Source: Lethocerus indicus (Eukaryota > Arthropoda > Insecta > Hemiptera > Belostomatidae). From it: DNA of 64,000 bases. The notes under the pieces are model-generated. The model was given only the letters and a program-made list of their open reading frames with translations, searched no databases and had not been told where the DNA came from. The position numbers were made by a program, and so were the translations under genes. The stretch is taken from positions 13,248,604 through 13,312,603 of the forward strand of contig JACDQD010000011.1 of the NCBI GenBank assembly GCA_019843655.1. The letters are read 5' to 3'. This document shows positions 21,961 through 32,833 of the stretch, one piece after another (position 1 is the first letter of the stretch; the number at the start of each line of letters is the position of its first letter).

Positions 21961-22750
21961 GACCGCTAGCGCTCCATGAGGGCGTTGCGGGAATGTCCTG
22001 AACTAACGTTGGATGGCTTCACATCCACCCAGACGCCAGCGCCCGTTGAGGATGGTGCGGCAATGTACTTAACTAAAGTTCGTTTGGTGCACGTGTACCC
22101 AGACGCGCGGGCCATACAATTATTGTTTCTTTGTTTGTGACGTCCAGACGCCAGCGCCCCTGAGGGTGGTGCGGCAATGCTTAACTAAAGTTCGTTTGGC
22201 ACGTGTGTGCCGACGCCAGCAGCACCCTTAGTTCGTTTGGTGTTTACCGACCCAATCGTTTCGTTTGGGTTCACGTACCCAGACGCCAGCGCCCCTTGAG
22301 GGTGGTGCGGCAATGCACTTAACTAAAGTTCGTTTGGTGCACGTGTACCCAGACGCCAGCGCCCCTTGAGGGTGGTGCGGCAATGCACTTAACTAAAGTT
22401 CGTTTGGTTCACGTGTACCCAGACGCCAGCGCCCCTTGAGGGTGGTGCGGCAATGCACTTAACTAAAGTTCGTTTGCATGCGTACCAAATGTACGGCGAA
22501 AGACGCTAGCGCCCCTTGAGGGTGGTGCGGCAATGCACTTAACTAAAGTTCGTTTGGTGCACGTGTACCCAAACGCCAGCGCCCCTTGAGGGTGGTGCGG
22601 CAATGCACTTAACTAAAGTTCGTTTGGTGCACGTGTACCGAAACGCTGGCGCCCCTTGAGGGTGGTGCGGCAATGCACTTAACTAAAGTTCGTTTTGGTG
22701 GTACCCACTGGCGCCCCTGCGGCAGGGTGTTGCGGCCAGTTTTAAGTGCG
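21961..22750 (+). repeat. Satellite array 2: clean 70-bp tandem repeat
   Basis: About 11 units of a 70-base repeat. The phrase AACTAAAGTT recurs at 22321, 22391, 22461, 22541, 22611 and 22681, i.e. 70 bases apart with one 80-base unit. Unit parts are CCAGCGCCCCTTGAGGGTGG, TGCGGCAATGCACTT, AACTAAAGTTCGTTTGG and TGCACGTGTACCCAGACG. Outer units are more divergent than central ones, as usual for satellites. The box CAGCGCCCCTTGAGGG parallels that of array 1. Confidence 0.96.
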
Positions 22751-24674
22751 GTGCGAAAATATTCCTACTGATGTTGAACTGATATTTTGGGTTACAAAAA
22801 AAAACAAGCAAACTTATTTCGAAGAATCATCTGTTTCTTGACTTCCGATTCCTGGTTCTGAAGTCCTATTCCTTTTTCTCTTCTTTTTTTCCTTAATTGT
22901 TGCTTTAATTTTTCCTTCAATTTTTTTTTGGTGAATTAAGAAGAAGAGAAATTATTATTTTATTTAAATCGTTTTTACGACGATATTTTTACATTTATAC
23001 GTATATCTACATTCTATGTGGGGTCACATCAAAGTGTTCCGAATATTTGTTTTTCTAAAAAATATTTACGATTTTAAATAGTTTTGAAACTACTTCACTG
23101 TATAGTCCAACATTCCCACCAACACTGGTTGGGAACGGATGCGAATTAACAACGAATATCGAAATAAAATTCAATTATTAAACGTTTCATCAGAAACGCC
23201 TAAGTGCACCTAATTGTCCGATGCATTTATATATTGAAAGCTTATAATTGATATTAAAGAAAAATACTATTCGCAAAATTATATTGAAAACAATTGAAAA
23301 TTTTTATTCAACCTACCTCCCCCATTTAAAATATTCTTTACACAACGAAAGTCCTAATCGGAGTTTAAGTAATTAATTAATTACCGGCGGCTATCGTAAT
23401 CAATTCCCAGAATAAGACGAGGATTAAGATCAGGTTTACACTTCAGTTAAATCGGATTCAACTTTCGCTCGTTTCCAATCGTTTCCAAAGGGTTATAATT
23501 AGTCTAGATCCTCTTATCAATTCAAAAGATAAAAGGCGATAACAGGTTTGATAAACAAAAAAACAATATCGATAGTGCACCTGAAATTATTTCACCAATT
23601 AACATTTTTTTGTTGTTCTTGATTTATATTTATTTATGGCGCAATTAGCTGCTTACGCCCACTAAATTGATATCTACGATTTATTGAAGAGCATCGTTTT
23701 TCGTAAGAATTCTATTGATTTTTGTTCTGTTTCTGTTTTATTTGTTTTCTAATATATCTCCCAATGTACAATCTTGTAATGTGTGATTTATTAGTTCGAC
23801 TGTGAGATCTGTATTACATGTTATATGCATTTCGCTAATTTTCTGTGGCCGCAAACAAATTCCCCAATTGTACTTATAACGATGGATAAAAGGGGGAAAA
23901 TAAAATTCTTCCGAGCTGATAATAATTGAATAAAATATTAATTCTATCGATAAATATATTTGTGTGCGTTAAAACACGTATTAAAAACAGCATTAAACAG
24001 TGAACAAGTGCAGTTGAAATTGGGGCAGGTGAAGGCCCCGAGGACTCAAAGCCAATTAGGAGCTCATTAACTCGTAACAATTCATCGATATAATAAATTT
24101 GGCCCGCATAACGATTTCTCACCTACCGAGGCCAATTTACCCAAAGGGTAATTCCCTCCCTCCCTACCGCCCCACTACCACCCCCCGACTGTTCCCACCG
24201 AATTATAATTATTTAAACAAGAGGCCAATTAGGGGCGCGCGGTTTTTCAATTAGGCTTCCAGTAGGCCCGAGGCGGTCTCTATTTTTCGCCCCCAACAGA
24301 TAGTTTCAAGACGGAGACCACCCGTAATATCCTATCTCCATAATGGGGACACTGACCGATGGCTGAATTAACGCGCCGAAGCGACATAATATTACGTCGT
24401 CTACAGTAATCCATCATTCGGTCGCTAGATGCAATTACCGGCGACGATTTACTCCAGCCATTGAATTACTTTACGATCAAAACCGTTTTGAGGTATATTT
24501 CGATCGTTTCTAAAATTTTCCCGACGTTCACGAAGGCAGGCTTTGTTACAGCGCTTCGAAATTACCGGCTTTAACTTTTAAACTTTAATAGGAGTAAAAT
24601 TGTTGAACACGTACAGAACTCCCGACTAAATCACGTTTAATCCTAAAGACTGAAAATATAATCGACTCTCGACT
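22751..24674. other. AT-rich stretch, one lysine-rich minus frame
   Basis: On the minus strand at about 22826-22955 an open frame reads HQKKIEGKIKATIKEKKKRK then a Ser/Asp-rich tail to a stop. Its A-rich composition makes it easy to obtain by chance. Otherwise only scattered short frames and two runs of C/G near 24160-24190. Confidence 0.3.
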
Positions 24675-24763
24675 CGCTACTGAAGAAGATGGCGAAAGGC
24701 CGAAACCGGTCTAGCGAAAGACCGAACCGGCGAGAGGAGACAGAAACACAACAAATCTACGAT
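24675..24763 (+). mobile_element. Foldback element, single right arm
   Basis: CGCTACTGAAGAAGATGGCG through CCGGTCTAGCGAAAGACCG to ACACAACAAATCTACG. No partner arm lies within 300 bases upstream, so this is a solo arm or a truncated copy. It carries the arm-encoded frame beginning MAKGRNRSSERPNRREETE. Confidence 0.85.
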
Positions 24764-26980
24764 TCTGTATTTCTATGTTTAAAGCGAGCGATTGCAATTT
24801 GTGCATTCCAATTAATATCTGGGGCGACGACAGCGGCGTTTATAGTTATAGGGCGGAGATCGGAGAAACGTTTTCTTCCCCCGGGAACATAATAAACTGC
24901 GCGCAAGTGCAGGAAAAAATGGATACGGGCGAGGAGGAGGCCGGGAAAAGAAAATGGACGGCATTCCGAATTCTCCCGAACGCTCCCCAACTATGCAAAG
25001 TGTCCGTTTGATTTACAAAAGCGTTCTTCTGAAACCCGTCGGTTGGGGAAAAAAACCCCGAGCCTTGTGTGGGGGACCGGCGGGGGGGAAATTGGATACG
25101 CCGAAGCTACCGTGGAATTCTTTCGCGCCTCACAAAAATCAGATTCCATTCAAATATTTCTTTATTATTGACTTTTCTTTATGTCCCACACACAGACACA
25201 GACAGAACGGAGGCTTCTGTAGAAAACCGGGCGTAAAAACGGGTAGTAGAAGAGGGGCGCAGGCTCTGAGATTTTATACGGCCCTAGTCCAGCTATAAAG
25301 TAGCCGCAATCCGAACGGTAGCACAAGTCACTAAGTTATTTAATGCTCTTCTGAATTGTTTTCTTTCTTCCATTCCTCCCGTCCTCTCACTCTTCTTCTT
25401 CTTCTTCGTTCGGGGTCTGTTTTTTATTATTTCTTTCTCATTTTTTTTTTTTTGGTGTCATAACCCTCGCTCAGGAAAGAAAATTGGACAGAACGTAAGT
25501 TTTAGAAAAAATATCCAAGCCTCGAGAGGAGGAGGAGGGGGTGGGGGGGGAGAACGAATCCGCCGTGAATCTTCACGAAATTTTCAATTCGACATCGAAA
25601 TTTCACTTCGGAAAGAAGATTTCGGACGAATCAGGCGTTGGAAAACTGCCGCGAAAATTTTGAACAGTTATTTTTAATATTATTTATTTATATTAATAAT
25701 AAATATAATTCATTAGGCAATTTTTATAAGATGGCAAAATCGTCAAACTGCTCAACAAGAGTAAAAACGCAACTACTAAAACACGTGCGCACTGCTGGCA
25801 CATAATCTCAAAACGTGTTGCGCAGCCAAAGGGTTAATATTATGGTCACGAAATTATAAATTTTGTGGTCCTCGCTCTAATTATTAAATATTGTCGCCAG
25901 ATAGGAGAGTCGATATAGAGATTTGTGGGGGAAAAATGAGGAAGAATGGAATAAACCAAGCGGGCGCCATAATTCAGATCGAAGAGGGCGTTAATATCAC
26001 TGACGTACGGGACCACCAAAAAAACGGGAACGGACAGAAGAAAATCCACGTTTAACATTCGTATTTTATTCTCTGAAAGCCGATTTAAATTTACTCCAAA
26101 CTGCGATATCGCCAGTGTTACACTACTGTGCTGTTACTTACGGGTGTAATGGTATACTAAACGCGTGGCAGTAACGATGCTCCTCATTACTCCGCGTAGG
26201 AAAGCACCTCCGGCTATTTTAATTTTAAGTTTTATAGATCGCTTTCGTAGTCAGTAACAAAAGTTTGTTCGCGAGGCAACTGACCGTCAAGTGTAGTACC
26301 ATTGCAGTGACACGCTCAAGCGACCACTTATGACTCACAGACCGGAACAGATTCGCAATTATTTACACGTTCTGATAATGAATACCAGTCTATATTTCAG
26401 TCTATAGACATATTCCGGATGTAGATTTCAGCTTACACGGTGTCGTTTTATTCGAAGGAAAATTTTGAAGGCCTACTTGAAAAACAAACGTTGAAATTGA
26501 TTTCACATTTAACAATTATACTGGAAGCAATATCACAATTGTGAATATTATTCACTTAATCCCAGTTAGATCTCACGGCGGAATTATATTGAAATAGTTT
26601 CGGGCTGAATTAGCGGAATTTATTAGAGAATAAATGGTTATTTCAATTTATAACTGGAGAGAGCACTTCAGGAGGACGTCCAACAGCCAACTGACGCCGT
26701 TTTGATAAGGAATGGTCGGCCATTTTTGTTCGACTTCGGACTTTGTACCTTAGGATCAGCCGATGATCAGATTTTTCTTTTTAATTTTTATTTATTTTTC
26801 AATTTTTTGTTTCGGATATTTGAACGTTGACAGTGCGTGAGTCACAACTTTTCAATTTTTTCCCGATAGATTATTTTAAGGTAAAATATGTACTTGAATA
26901 TTGTACTTAATGTTACGGTGAAACTATATTTATATCATTTTTTTCTATTAAAACATTCTATACAACATTACTGTCGGTTT
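24764..26980. other. Stretch without supported gene
   Basis: GC-richer DNA at 24790-25300 is open in several frames at once, so no frame is preferred. CT-rich and poly-T runs lie at 25370-25455. A motif CGCAGCCAAAGGGTTAA at 25819-25835 resembles a TTAA-type transposon end, but no partner end was found. Confidence 0.3.
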
Positions 26981-27058
26981 GCTACTGAGGACGGCGAAAA
27001 AGACGAAAAGCCACAGGGGGAGTTACTGTGATCTGGAGATCCGAAGTTTCAACAGAAT

Positions 27059-27166
27059 GCTACTGAAACCGGTCTAGCAAAAGACCAAGCCAACGAGAGG
27101 AGACAGAAACACACGAAATATACGGTATTACAACCCCTCGCAGACCACAAAACAGGAATGTTAAAC
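27059..27166 (+). mobile_element. Foldback element, right arm with outer tip
   Basis: GCTACTGAAACCGGTCTAGC to the complete outer tip CCACAAAACAGGAATGTTAA. A degraded fragment, CTACTGAGGACGGCGAAAAA at about 26981, may be the remains of the other side. Confidence 0.85.
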
Positions 27167-28889
27167 TAACAAATTATTTCTTCATAATTCAGTATTTTTT
27201 ATGTACTAATAATGAAATATATAACTTCTACACTTTTACCACCATTATTTCAAACGTTTAAATTTGTATATAACTGAATTACGGTTAGTAAATAAGAGGA
27301 GTAATAAAAGAGTTGAGGGATCGGAATATTTCAGGAATAATATTCGCAGTTTATTTTCTGAAGCTCGCTAAAACAATTATTATATTCCGCTGCCAGTAAT
27401 TCACAAAGGAAGATAATTTTATCTATCGAACATATTGTAATAATAAAGATTTCTTTATATTAAAATTTATGTTCAAGTCCGCCATTACTAAAATTAGTGG
27501 GACTAAATTAAACGCGAAGTTCGAGGAAACCAGGATAACATATATATATTTAAGTATATATTTAATTATTTTTAAACATAATTGTTTTCCGTCTAAAACT
27601 CGAGTACAATTGAAAAATATTTTCAATTTTGAGGAATATTTTAATCGAATTTTGGGTTGCCGAGGGCTGGAGGCCAAAAATGTTGATCTGTACGCTAGTC
27701 AATAACTCAATTCGGTCCGGCATTTTCTCCTAGTTTAAACCTTTCGTGCCCGCTTGAATTCTCCGATTCCAGATCCCTGCGGTATGGAAAAAAACATTTC
27801 TTCTGGAATTCCTTCGACATTTTAAAACCTCCGTAACTGAATTTAGTGGCCCGGCCAGCCTATCCCCCCCAATAGCTTATCGGGGACTGCCGTCCTCGTC
27901 AAAATTTAGAGTTAAAACACTGGTATTTGCGGAGTTTTTTTTTGAGAAAAAAATTATAATATCCGAAATTTTGGATGGGTTACTTTTGTCGCTTATCTGA
28001 GGCGATTCTTAATTTTCCGCTGTATAGATATCGTCTATCTCAGAGTGTAATTAATAAGTCTTCTTAATGACTATGCGAGATTATGTATTTAATTACCAAT
28101 GAGTACGAATTACTATTTATTTTTTATTTTATGCTAGATATTTAGAGACACTAAATTCTTGGAGATCCTCCGGAGTAAAAACAATTATTAGACAACAGTT
28201 TTAATTACGAAAGTTGTTAATTGAACCATGTTAAAACCCTGTCTTATTGGATATTGGACACTGTCATTAAATGACTGAAATTCTCCCGAGTAATTTATTT
28301 TTGTACTTCTTCCTGCTATTCTACACATTGGAACTTGTTATTCTAAACTTTAAAAATATTTTTAATAAAAATAGTCATTAATTTCATGTTTTTGATATTT
28401 ACGGATGTTAATTGTAAGTATAAAATATAGCAAATGTCTACATTTACTTCCCTCATCCTGGTGTATTTTTCCTCCTGGAAATCTGTTTAAATAAAGAACG
28501 TCTAATTTGAAGAATCCATTCAGTATCAGATTTTAGCTCGGGAATGAATAGAGGGCAGGTGAGCCGGAGAGAATATTTGGACAGATGTGGCACGTGCCCT
28601 TGGTGTGGGACACAAGTGGCACGCCGATGATCTATGGCCCCGAACGCCGGTAGCCGGACAAACCGGGATGAACGAGCCCGAAGGTGAAGAGGACTTTCTC
28701 TAGACAATAAATATTCATTTGTCCCCCCCCCCTGTTGAATTTCATGAACGGCTTAAGTATGGCGTTGAGTATAGATCAAATGGATTGATCTTGCCTGCAT
28801 TTGGAGCATTTGTTCCGAAAAATATCCCTCACGATGATGGTCCGCGGCGAGAAACCAACGGCAAGAATGAGCCGAAGATGGATAAATTA
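27167..28889. other. AT-rich stretch; possible LINE fragment
   Basis: Complementary frames at 27423-27705 are AT-driven. At about 28543-28630 (+) a short frame, REYLDRCGTCPWCGTQVARR, has the spacing of the C-terminal zinc-knuckle of non-LTR reverse transcriptases. It is too short to assign. The minus-strand frame at 28453-28707 overlaps it. Confidence 0.25.
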
Positions 28890-29187
28890 TTGTAGATTTC
28901 TCCTCGCCGGTTTGGTCTTTTGCTAGACCGGTTTCGGCTGCTCGCCATCTTCAGTAGCGGTGTTAGTCACTTTAGGCACTTTGGATGTCTTTCGGGGGCA
29001 TCCACACTGCACTGTCACTGTCACTTGTACTGTGGTGGTTGTCTGCTTGTCATGTGTATAGATACCTGTCTTGTTATATGTATATATACATGACACACCG
29101 CTACTGAAGATGACGAGCAGCCGAAACGGGTCTAGCAAAAAAGACCAAACCAGCGAGAGGAGACAGAAACACACGGAATCTACAGTA
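28890..29187. mobile_element. Foldback element, full copy with inner tips
   Basis: Starts at the inner tip TTGTAGATTTC and ends at the inner tip GAATCTACAGTA. Outer tips are missing on both sides, symmetrically. The centre contains TATGTATATATACATGACA. The right arm lacks the GGCATCC segment. Confidence 0.9.
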
Positions 29188-29680
29188 TAAAAATAATAAT
29201 TCGCGCATTCGTTTACAAATATCATTTGGCACGAATGACGTTAACGTCGTAATTCAATTTTAAGGGTCATTTACATTATGTATAATCATAATTGTGCGGG
29301 GTAGTGGGTGGAGGGGTGGGAAATTTTTTTTTCTTATTATTCATCGCCATATATGGTAGGCGCCAGGAAGCCGGAACTCATTTTAGGGGTCTTGTAGGGA
29401 CGCCAAAAAAATTAATAATTAAATTTCCCCCTTAATTATGTGAGATAAAATAATTAGATAGGCCGCTGTCGGGAAGGGTTTTTTTCCAACACCCCCTCCA
29501 CCGTCCAAAAGACCCTCTTACACCCAAGGCCTCGTGTTTCGAGTTACCTGGTAAGTCTACGGGTACGCTGAAGTACAAATTTATGTACATATTTTAATCG
29601 GTTCACGTTCTTTAACGTCGCGGTAAAAACGGGGTTTTCGGCCGGGTTTACCTACACAGCTCGTAATATCTTGTCCCCGT
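29188..29680. other. Stretch with a lone donor-like site
   Basis: CCTG|GTAAGTCTACGG at 29550 is a consensus donor preceded by a long pyrimidine-rich run (29487-29523). All three frames of the 26 bases between are open, so no exon is called. The donor context resembles CCTG|GTGAGTCTGCGG at 43400. Confidence 0.25.
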
Positions 29681-29972
29681 CGGTTTCGGCTGCTCGCCAT
29701 CTTCTTCAGTAGCGGTGTTAGTCACTTTTGGCGCTTCGGATATTTTCTGGACATCCAAAGTGCCAAAAGTGACTAACACCGGTACTGAAGATGGCGAACA
29801 GCCCGTTTTGTGGCCTGCGAGGGGTTGGAATACCGTAGGTTTTGTGTGTTTCTGTCTCCTCTCACCGGTGCAGTGTTTTGCTGGACCGGTTCCGGCTGCT
29901 CGCCACCTTCAGTACCGGTGTTAGTCACTTTTTGGGGCATCCTCACTGCACTGTCACCGTCACTTGTACCGT
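29681..29972. mobile_element. Two fused foldback copies
   Basis: A small complete hairpin (29681-29804: CGGTTTCGGCTGCTCGCCAT to GATGGCGAACAGCCC) runs directly into the outer tip of a second copy, GTTTTGTGGCCTGCGAGGGG. The second copy has only its left arm and centre, ending CACTTGTACCGTC. The junction suggests insertion of one copy into another followed by loss. Confidence 0.85.
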
Positions 29973-30628
29973 CTAATTAATTGCAATAAATAATAACTTG
30001 CTTTTGAACTCGCGTTATTGGACAAATTCCACTTTGTTCCACTGAACAGCAGATTTCCCTTCAATAACTTTAAACCAATTCCTCTCAATTACGTACGGTT
30101 ATCACGAATTTTCGTAAGAAAGGGAGATACAAACATAATATCTCAACACTTACTTGAATGTGTCCGAATGCAGGGAGGAGCTTATACAGGCCCAGCGGGA
30201 TAGCAATTGGGGGATAGATGGTAATAATTATTCAAAAAAATAAAATATTTTCCGATGTAAAATAGACCACTGGCAGGTTTTATGACTATTCTATGAAAGA
30301 TTATGTTGATTTAATGCCCGGGAGTAAATGAAGTCATTAACTGGCCGGGGACCAGAGCGGCATACTAATTCCATATCTGGTACAGCTGCACTTCCCGTCC
30401 CACTCAAATGTTTTATATCATTTTTTTTCTCTCTCTCCCTCTCTCGTTTCTCCACTTTTTTATGACTTTATATTAATTACACATTCTATAATTTGAGTTC
30501 ATAATCCGGGCCATGGGTGAGGGGGGGAGGTTCGAAGCCTCGGAAAGAAATATTTGTAATACTGCATAGTAACTCTCCGTTACTGTGAAATTTTATTACT
30601 TCAAACTCACAGTAACAAAATATAGACA
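29973..30628. other. AT-rich stretch, no gene
   Basis: One 61-codon frame (30018-30203) has no splice or start support. A CT-run lies at 30429-30445. Confidence 0.35.
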
Positions 30629-30851
30629 GTTTAGAATACCTGTTTTTGTGGCCTGCGATGGGTTGGAATACCGTAGATTTCTGGTTTGATCTTTGCTAGA
30701 CCGCTTTCGGCTGATCGCCATCTTCAGTAGCGGTGCTAGTCACTTTTGGCACTTCGGATGTTTTTCGGGCATCCAGAAAATCCAAAAAATCGCTACTGAA
30801 GCTGGCGCTACTGAAACACACGAAATCTACGGTATTCCAACCCCTAGAAAG
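30629..30851. mobile_element. Foldback element, short full copy
   Basis: Outer tip GTTTAGAATACCTG is intact on the left. The left inner arm is shortened (CTGGTTTGATC follows the inner tip directly) and the right arm is heavily deleted between GAAGCTGGC and ACACACGAAATC. The end CCAACCCCTAGAAAG lies just before the right outer tip. Confidence 0.88.
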
Positions 30852-31334
30852 TACATGTATTCTTGGTCAATATATTTTAATTTCGATTAGAGATCCGATT
30901 AGCAGAAGCTACACTCATACGCCAGTAGGGTGTTGAAAAAATACTAAAAATGGCGAACAGCCGAGTAAAGCGGAAACAGAATATCGCAAGGACCGTGGTT
31001 GAAAAAACATTACATTAATTCCGCATACCCGCCTTATTGGACGGTTGTACGAGTCCGTTTTCTTAAATGATATATCCCGTGCCCTAATTAAACTGAAAGG
31101 TCGGACCTTTTAATCCGGTCGAACGATCGAAGTCCGTTAAAGTGTCGAATTAAGTCGACCGGTTAAAACGTTTATTATTTATTACTTTGGAGTCTTGCAA
31201 GAGTGGGACGGCCGAATATTTCCGCCGGCCTATCAGATGGAACTGGACTCGTATGATGATGATGATGGATGAGGAGGAGTGGAACTAAGGAATTCCTGAA
31301 CCCCGGCACTTCGCCACAGCTGCCGTCACGTGAC

Positions 31335-31368
<34 letters not shown>

Positions 31369-31618
31369 CATGAATTACGGCCCCCCTATACAGTCCCCCC
31401 GTCCCATTATCTTTGACGATCTGGATGGTCAGTGCACAAAAAAAAATTCCGAATTTCTTGCTACGTACGAGTTTCTTCCTCCTTGTAGAATGAAGTCCGA
31501 ACAAATATCAATGCCGGGAGGATGAAAAATGGAAAGAGGGAAAAATGAACAAAATCATACAGGCAAAACTAGATACTAGACAAAACGAAATATAGTATAC
31601 CATAAAGACTTGAAATAG
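30852..31618. other. Non-coding stretch with microsatellites
   Basis: (GAT)n at 31253-31267 and a clean (AC)n run at 31338-31366. No supported exon. Confidence 0.4.
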
Positions 31619-31827
31619 TTAAGAATACCCGCGCCTTGCGGTCTGCGAGGGGTTGGAGTACTTGTAGTATCGGTACAAGTGACAGTGACAGTGCAGTGAG
31701 GACGCCCGAAAAACATCCAAAGCGCCAAAGTGATTAACACCGCTACTGAAGATGGCGAGCGGCCGAAACCGGTCTAGCAGAAGACCAAACCAGCGAGAGG
31801 AGACAGAAACGCACGAAATCTACGGTA
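31619..31827. mobile_element. Foldback element, left arm nearly deleted
   Basis: Outer left tip TTGCGGTCTGCGAGGGGTTG, then a jump to the central GGTACAAGTGACAGTGACAG and a complete right arm to GCACGAAATCTACGGTA. It shows that the right arm is the better preserved one in this copy. Confidence 0.87.
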
Positions 31828-32534
31828 CAATTTGAACTAGACAAAAAATTCATGGGTCCTATTGTAATAAGGAAATTATTTATTTGTTTTTCCTACAAAT
31901 AAAAAACAACTGTGTTAAAAACCCAGGCTACGGGAGTCACAAATGGAAATATGTGGACATTGGTCCTGTACAATTGTGTGTTCCAAAAATTACAAGATCA
32001 TTCACATTCGCATCAATTGGTGACAATACCGATTGTACGTTTAAAAGCGAAATTTATTTAATAAATTTTTCCCGATAAAAGTGAGCTGGAATACGGAATG
32101 TGCGTATGCCCGCTCTCTACGGAGGAGAAAAAAAGGGAAAAACAAGGGGGGAACAGTCCGGGAACATCCTGTTGAATTATCGGGGACATTTACAAACATT
32201 TCTTTTCTCTATTTTTGTATTCGGTAAGGAATGCCACCGCCACCAGGACTGGGTCCGCAACAGATCCAATACATTATTAATATCCTTTTCAGTTCGAGTA
32301 GCACTCGTTCCCCAACACTCCGACGACGAAATCTCTCCGCCTTTAGTATTATTAATATCTCTTGATTCTTAATATCCTGGAATTCGGCGTCGGCCAGAGG
32401 GATTCGAACCCGGGTCCTGGAGGCCGGGTGAAAACCTTACGGGGGAAACGGCTCGAGTACCATCAACGGGTATATTCCATCAGGAGTATATTCGAGCTAA
32501 CAGACGACACTATCGATTAATGTAATTAATACAA
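31828..32534. other. Stretch with a B-box-like site
   Basis: GGATTCGAACCC at 32400-32411 is, on the minus strand, GGGTTCGAATCC, a pol III B-box match. The surrounding stem is only 3 bp, so it is not a tRNA. An open frame at 32100-32372 has no known features. Confidence 0.3.
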
Positions 32535-32833
32535 TTGTAGATTTTTAGTGTTTCTGTTTCCTCTCGCTGGTTCGGCCTTTTGGTAGACCGGTTTCGGCCG
32601 CTCGCCATCTTCAGTAGCGGTGTTAGTCACTTCTTGGATGTTTTTTGGGGCATCCTCACTGCACTGTCACTGTCACTTGTACCGTGACTAACAAGGGACT
32701 AACACCGCTACTGAAGATGGGGCGAGCAGCCGAAACCGGTCTGGCAAAAGACCAAACCGGCGAGAGGAGACAGAAACACACGAAATCTACGGTATTCCAA
32801 CCCCTCGCAGACCACAAAACAGCTATGTTAAAA
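32535..32833. mobile_element. Foldback element, full copy
   Basis: Left side starts at the inner tip (TTGTAGATTTTTAGTG). The right side is complete to the outer tip CCACAAAACAGCTATGTTAA. The centre is CTTGTACCGTGACTAACAAG, with the left arm meeting the right arm after a deletion. Confidence 0.9.

Noticed and set aside
15820..22750. CRISPR-like array
   Set aside because: Direct head-to-tail satellite units without unique spacers, in a eukaryotic context.
22826..22955. Lysine-rich minus-strand frame near satellite 2
   Set aside because: A-rich DNA readily gives such peptides; no acceptor or start.
24689..24892. Frame MAKGRNRSS... as a gene
   Set aside because: It is the arm of a foldback copy; the same peptide recurs in many copies.
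32395..32420. Minus-strand GGGTTCGAATCC as a tRNA gene
   Set aside because: Stem is only 3 bp and there is no acceptor, D or anticodon arm; at most a B-box match.
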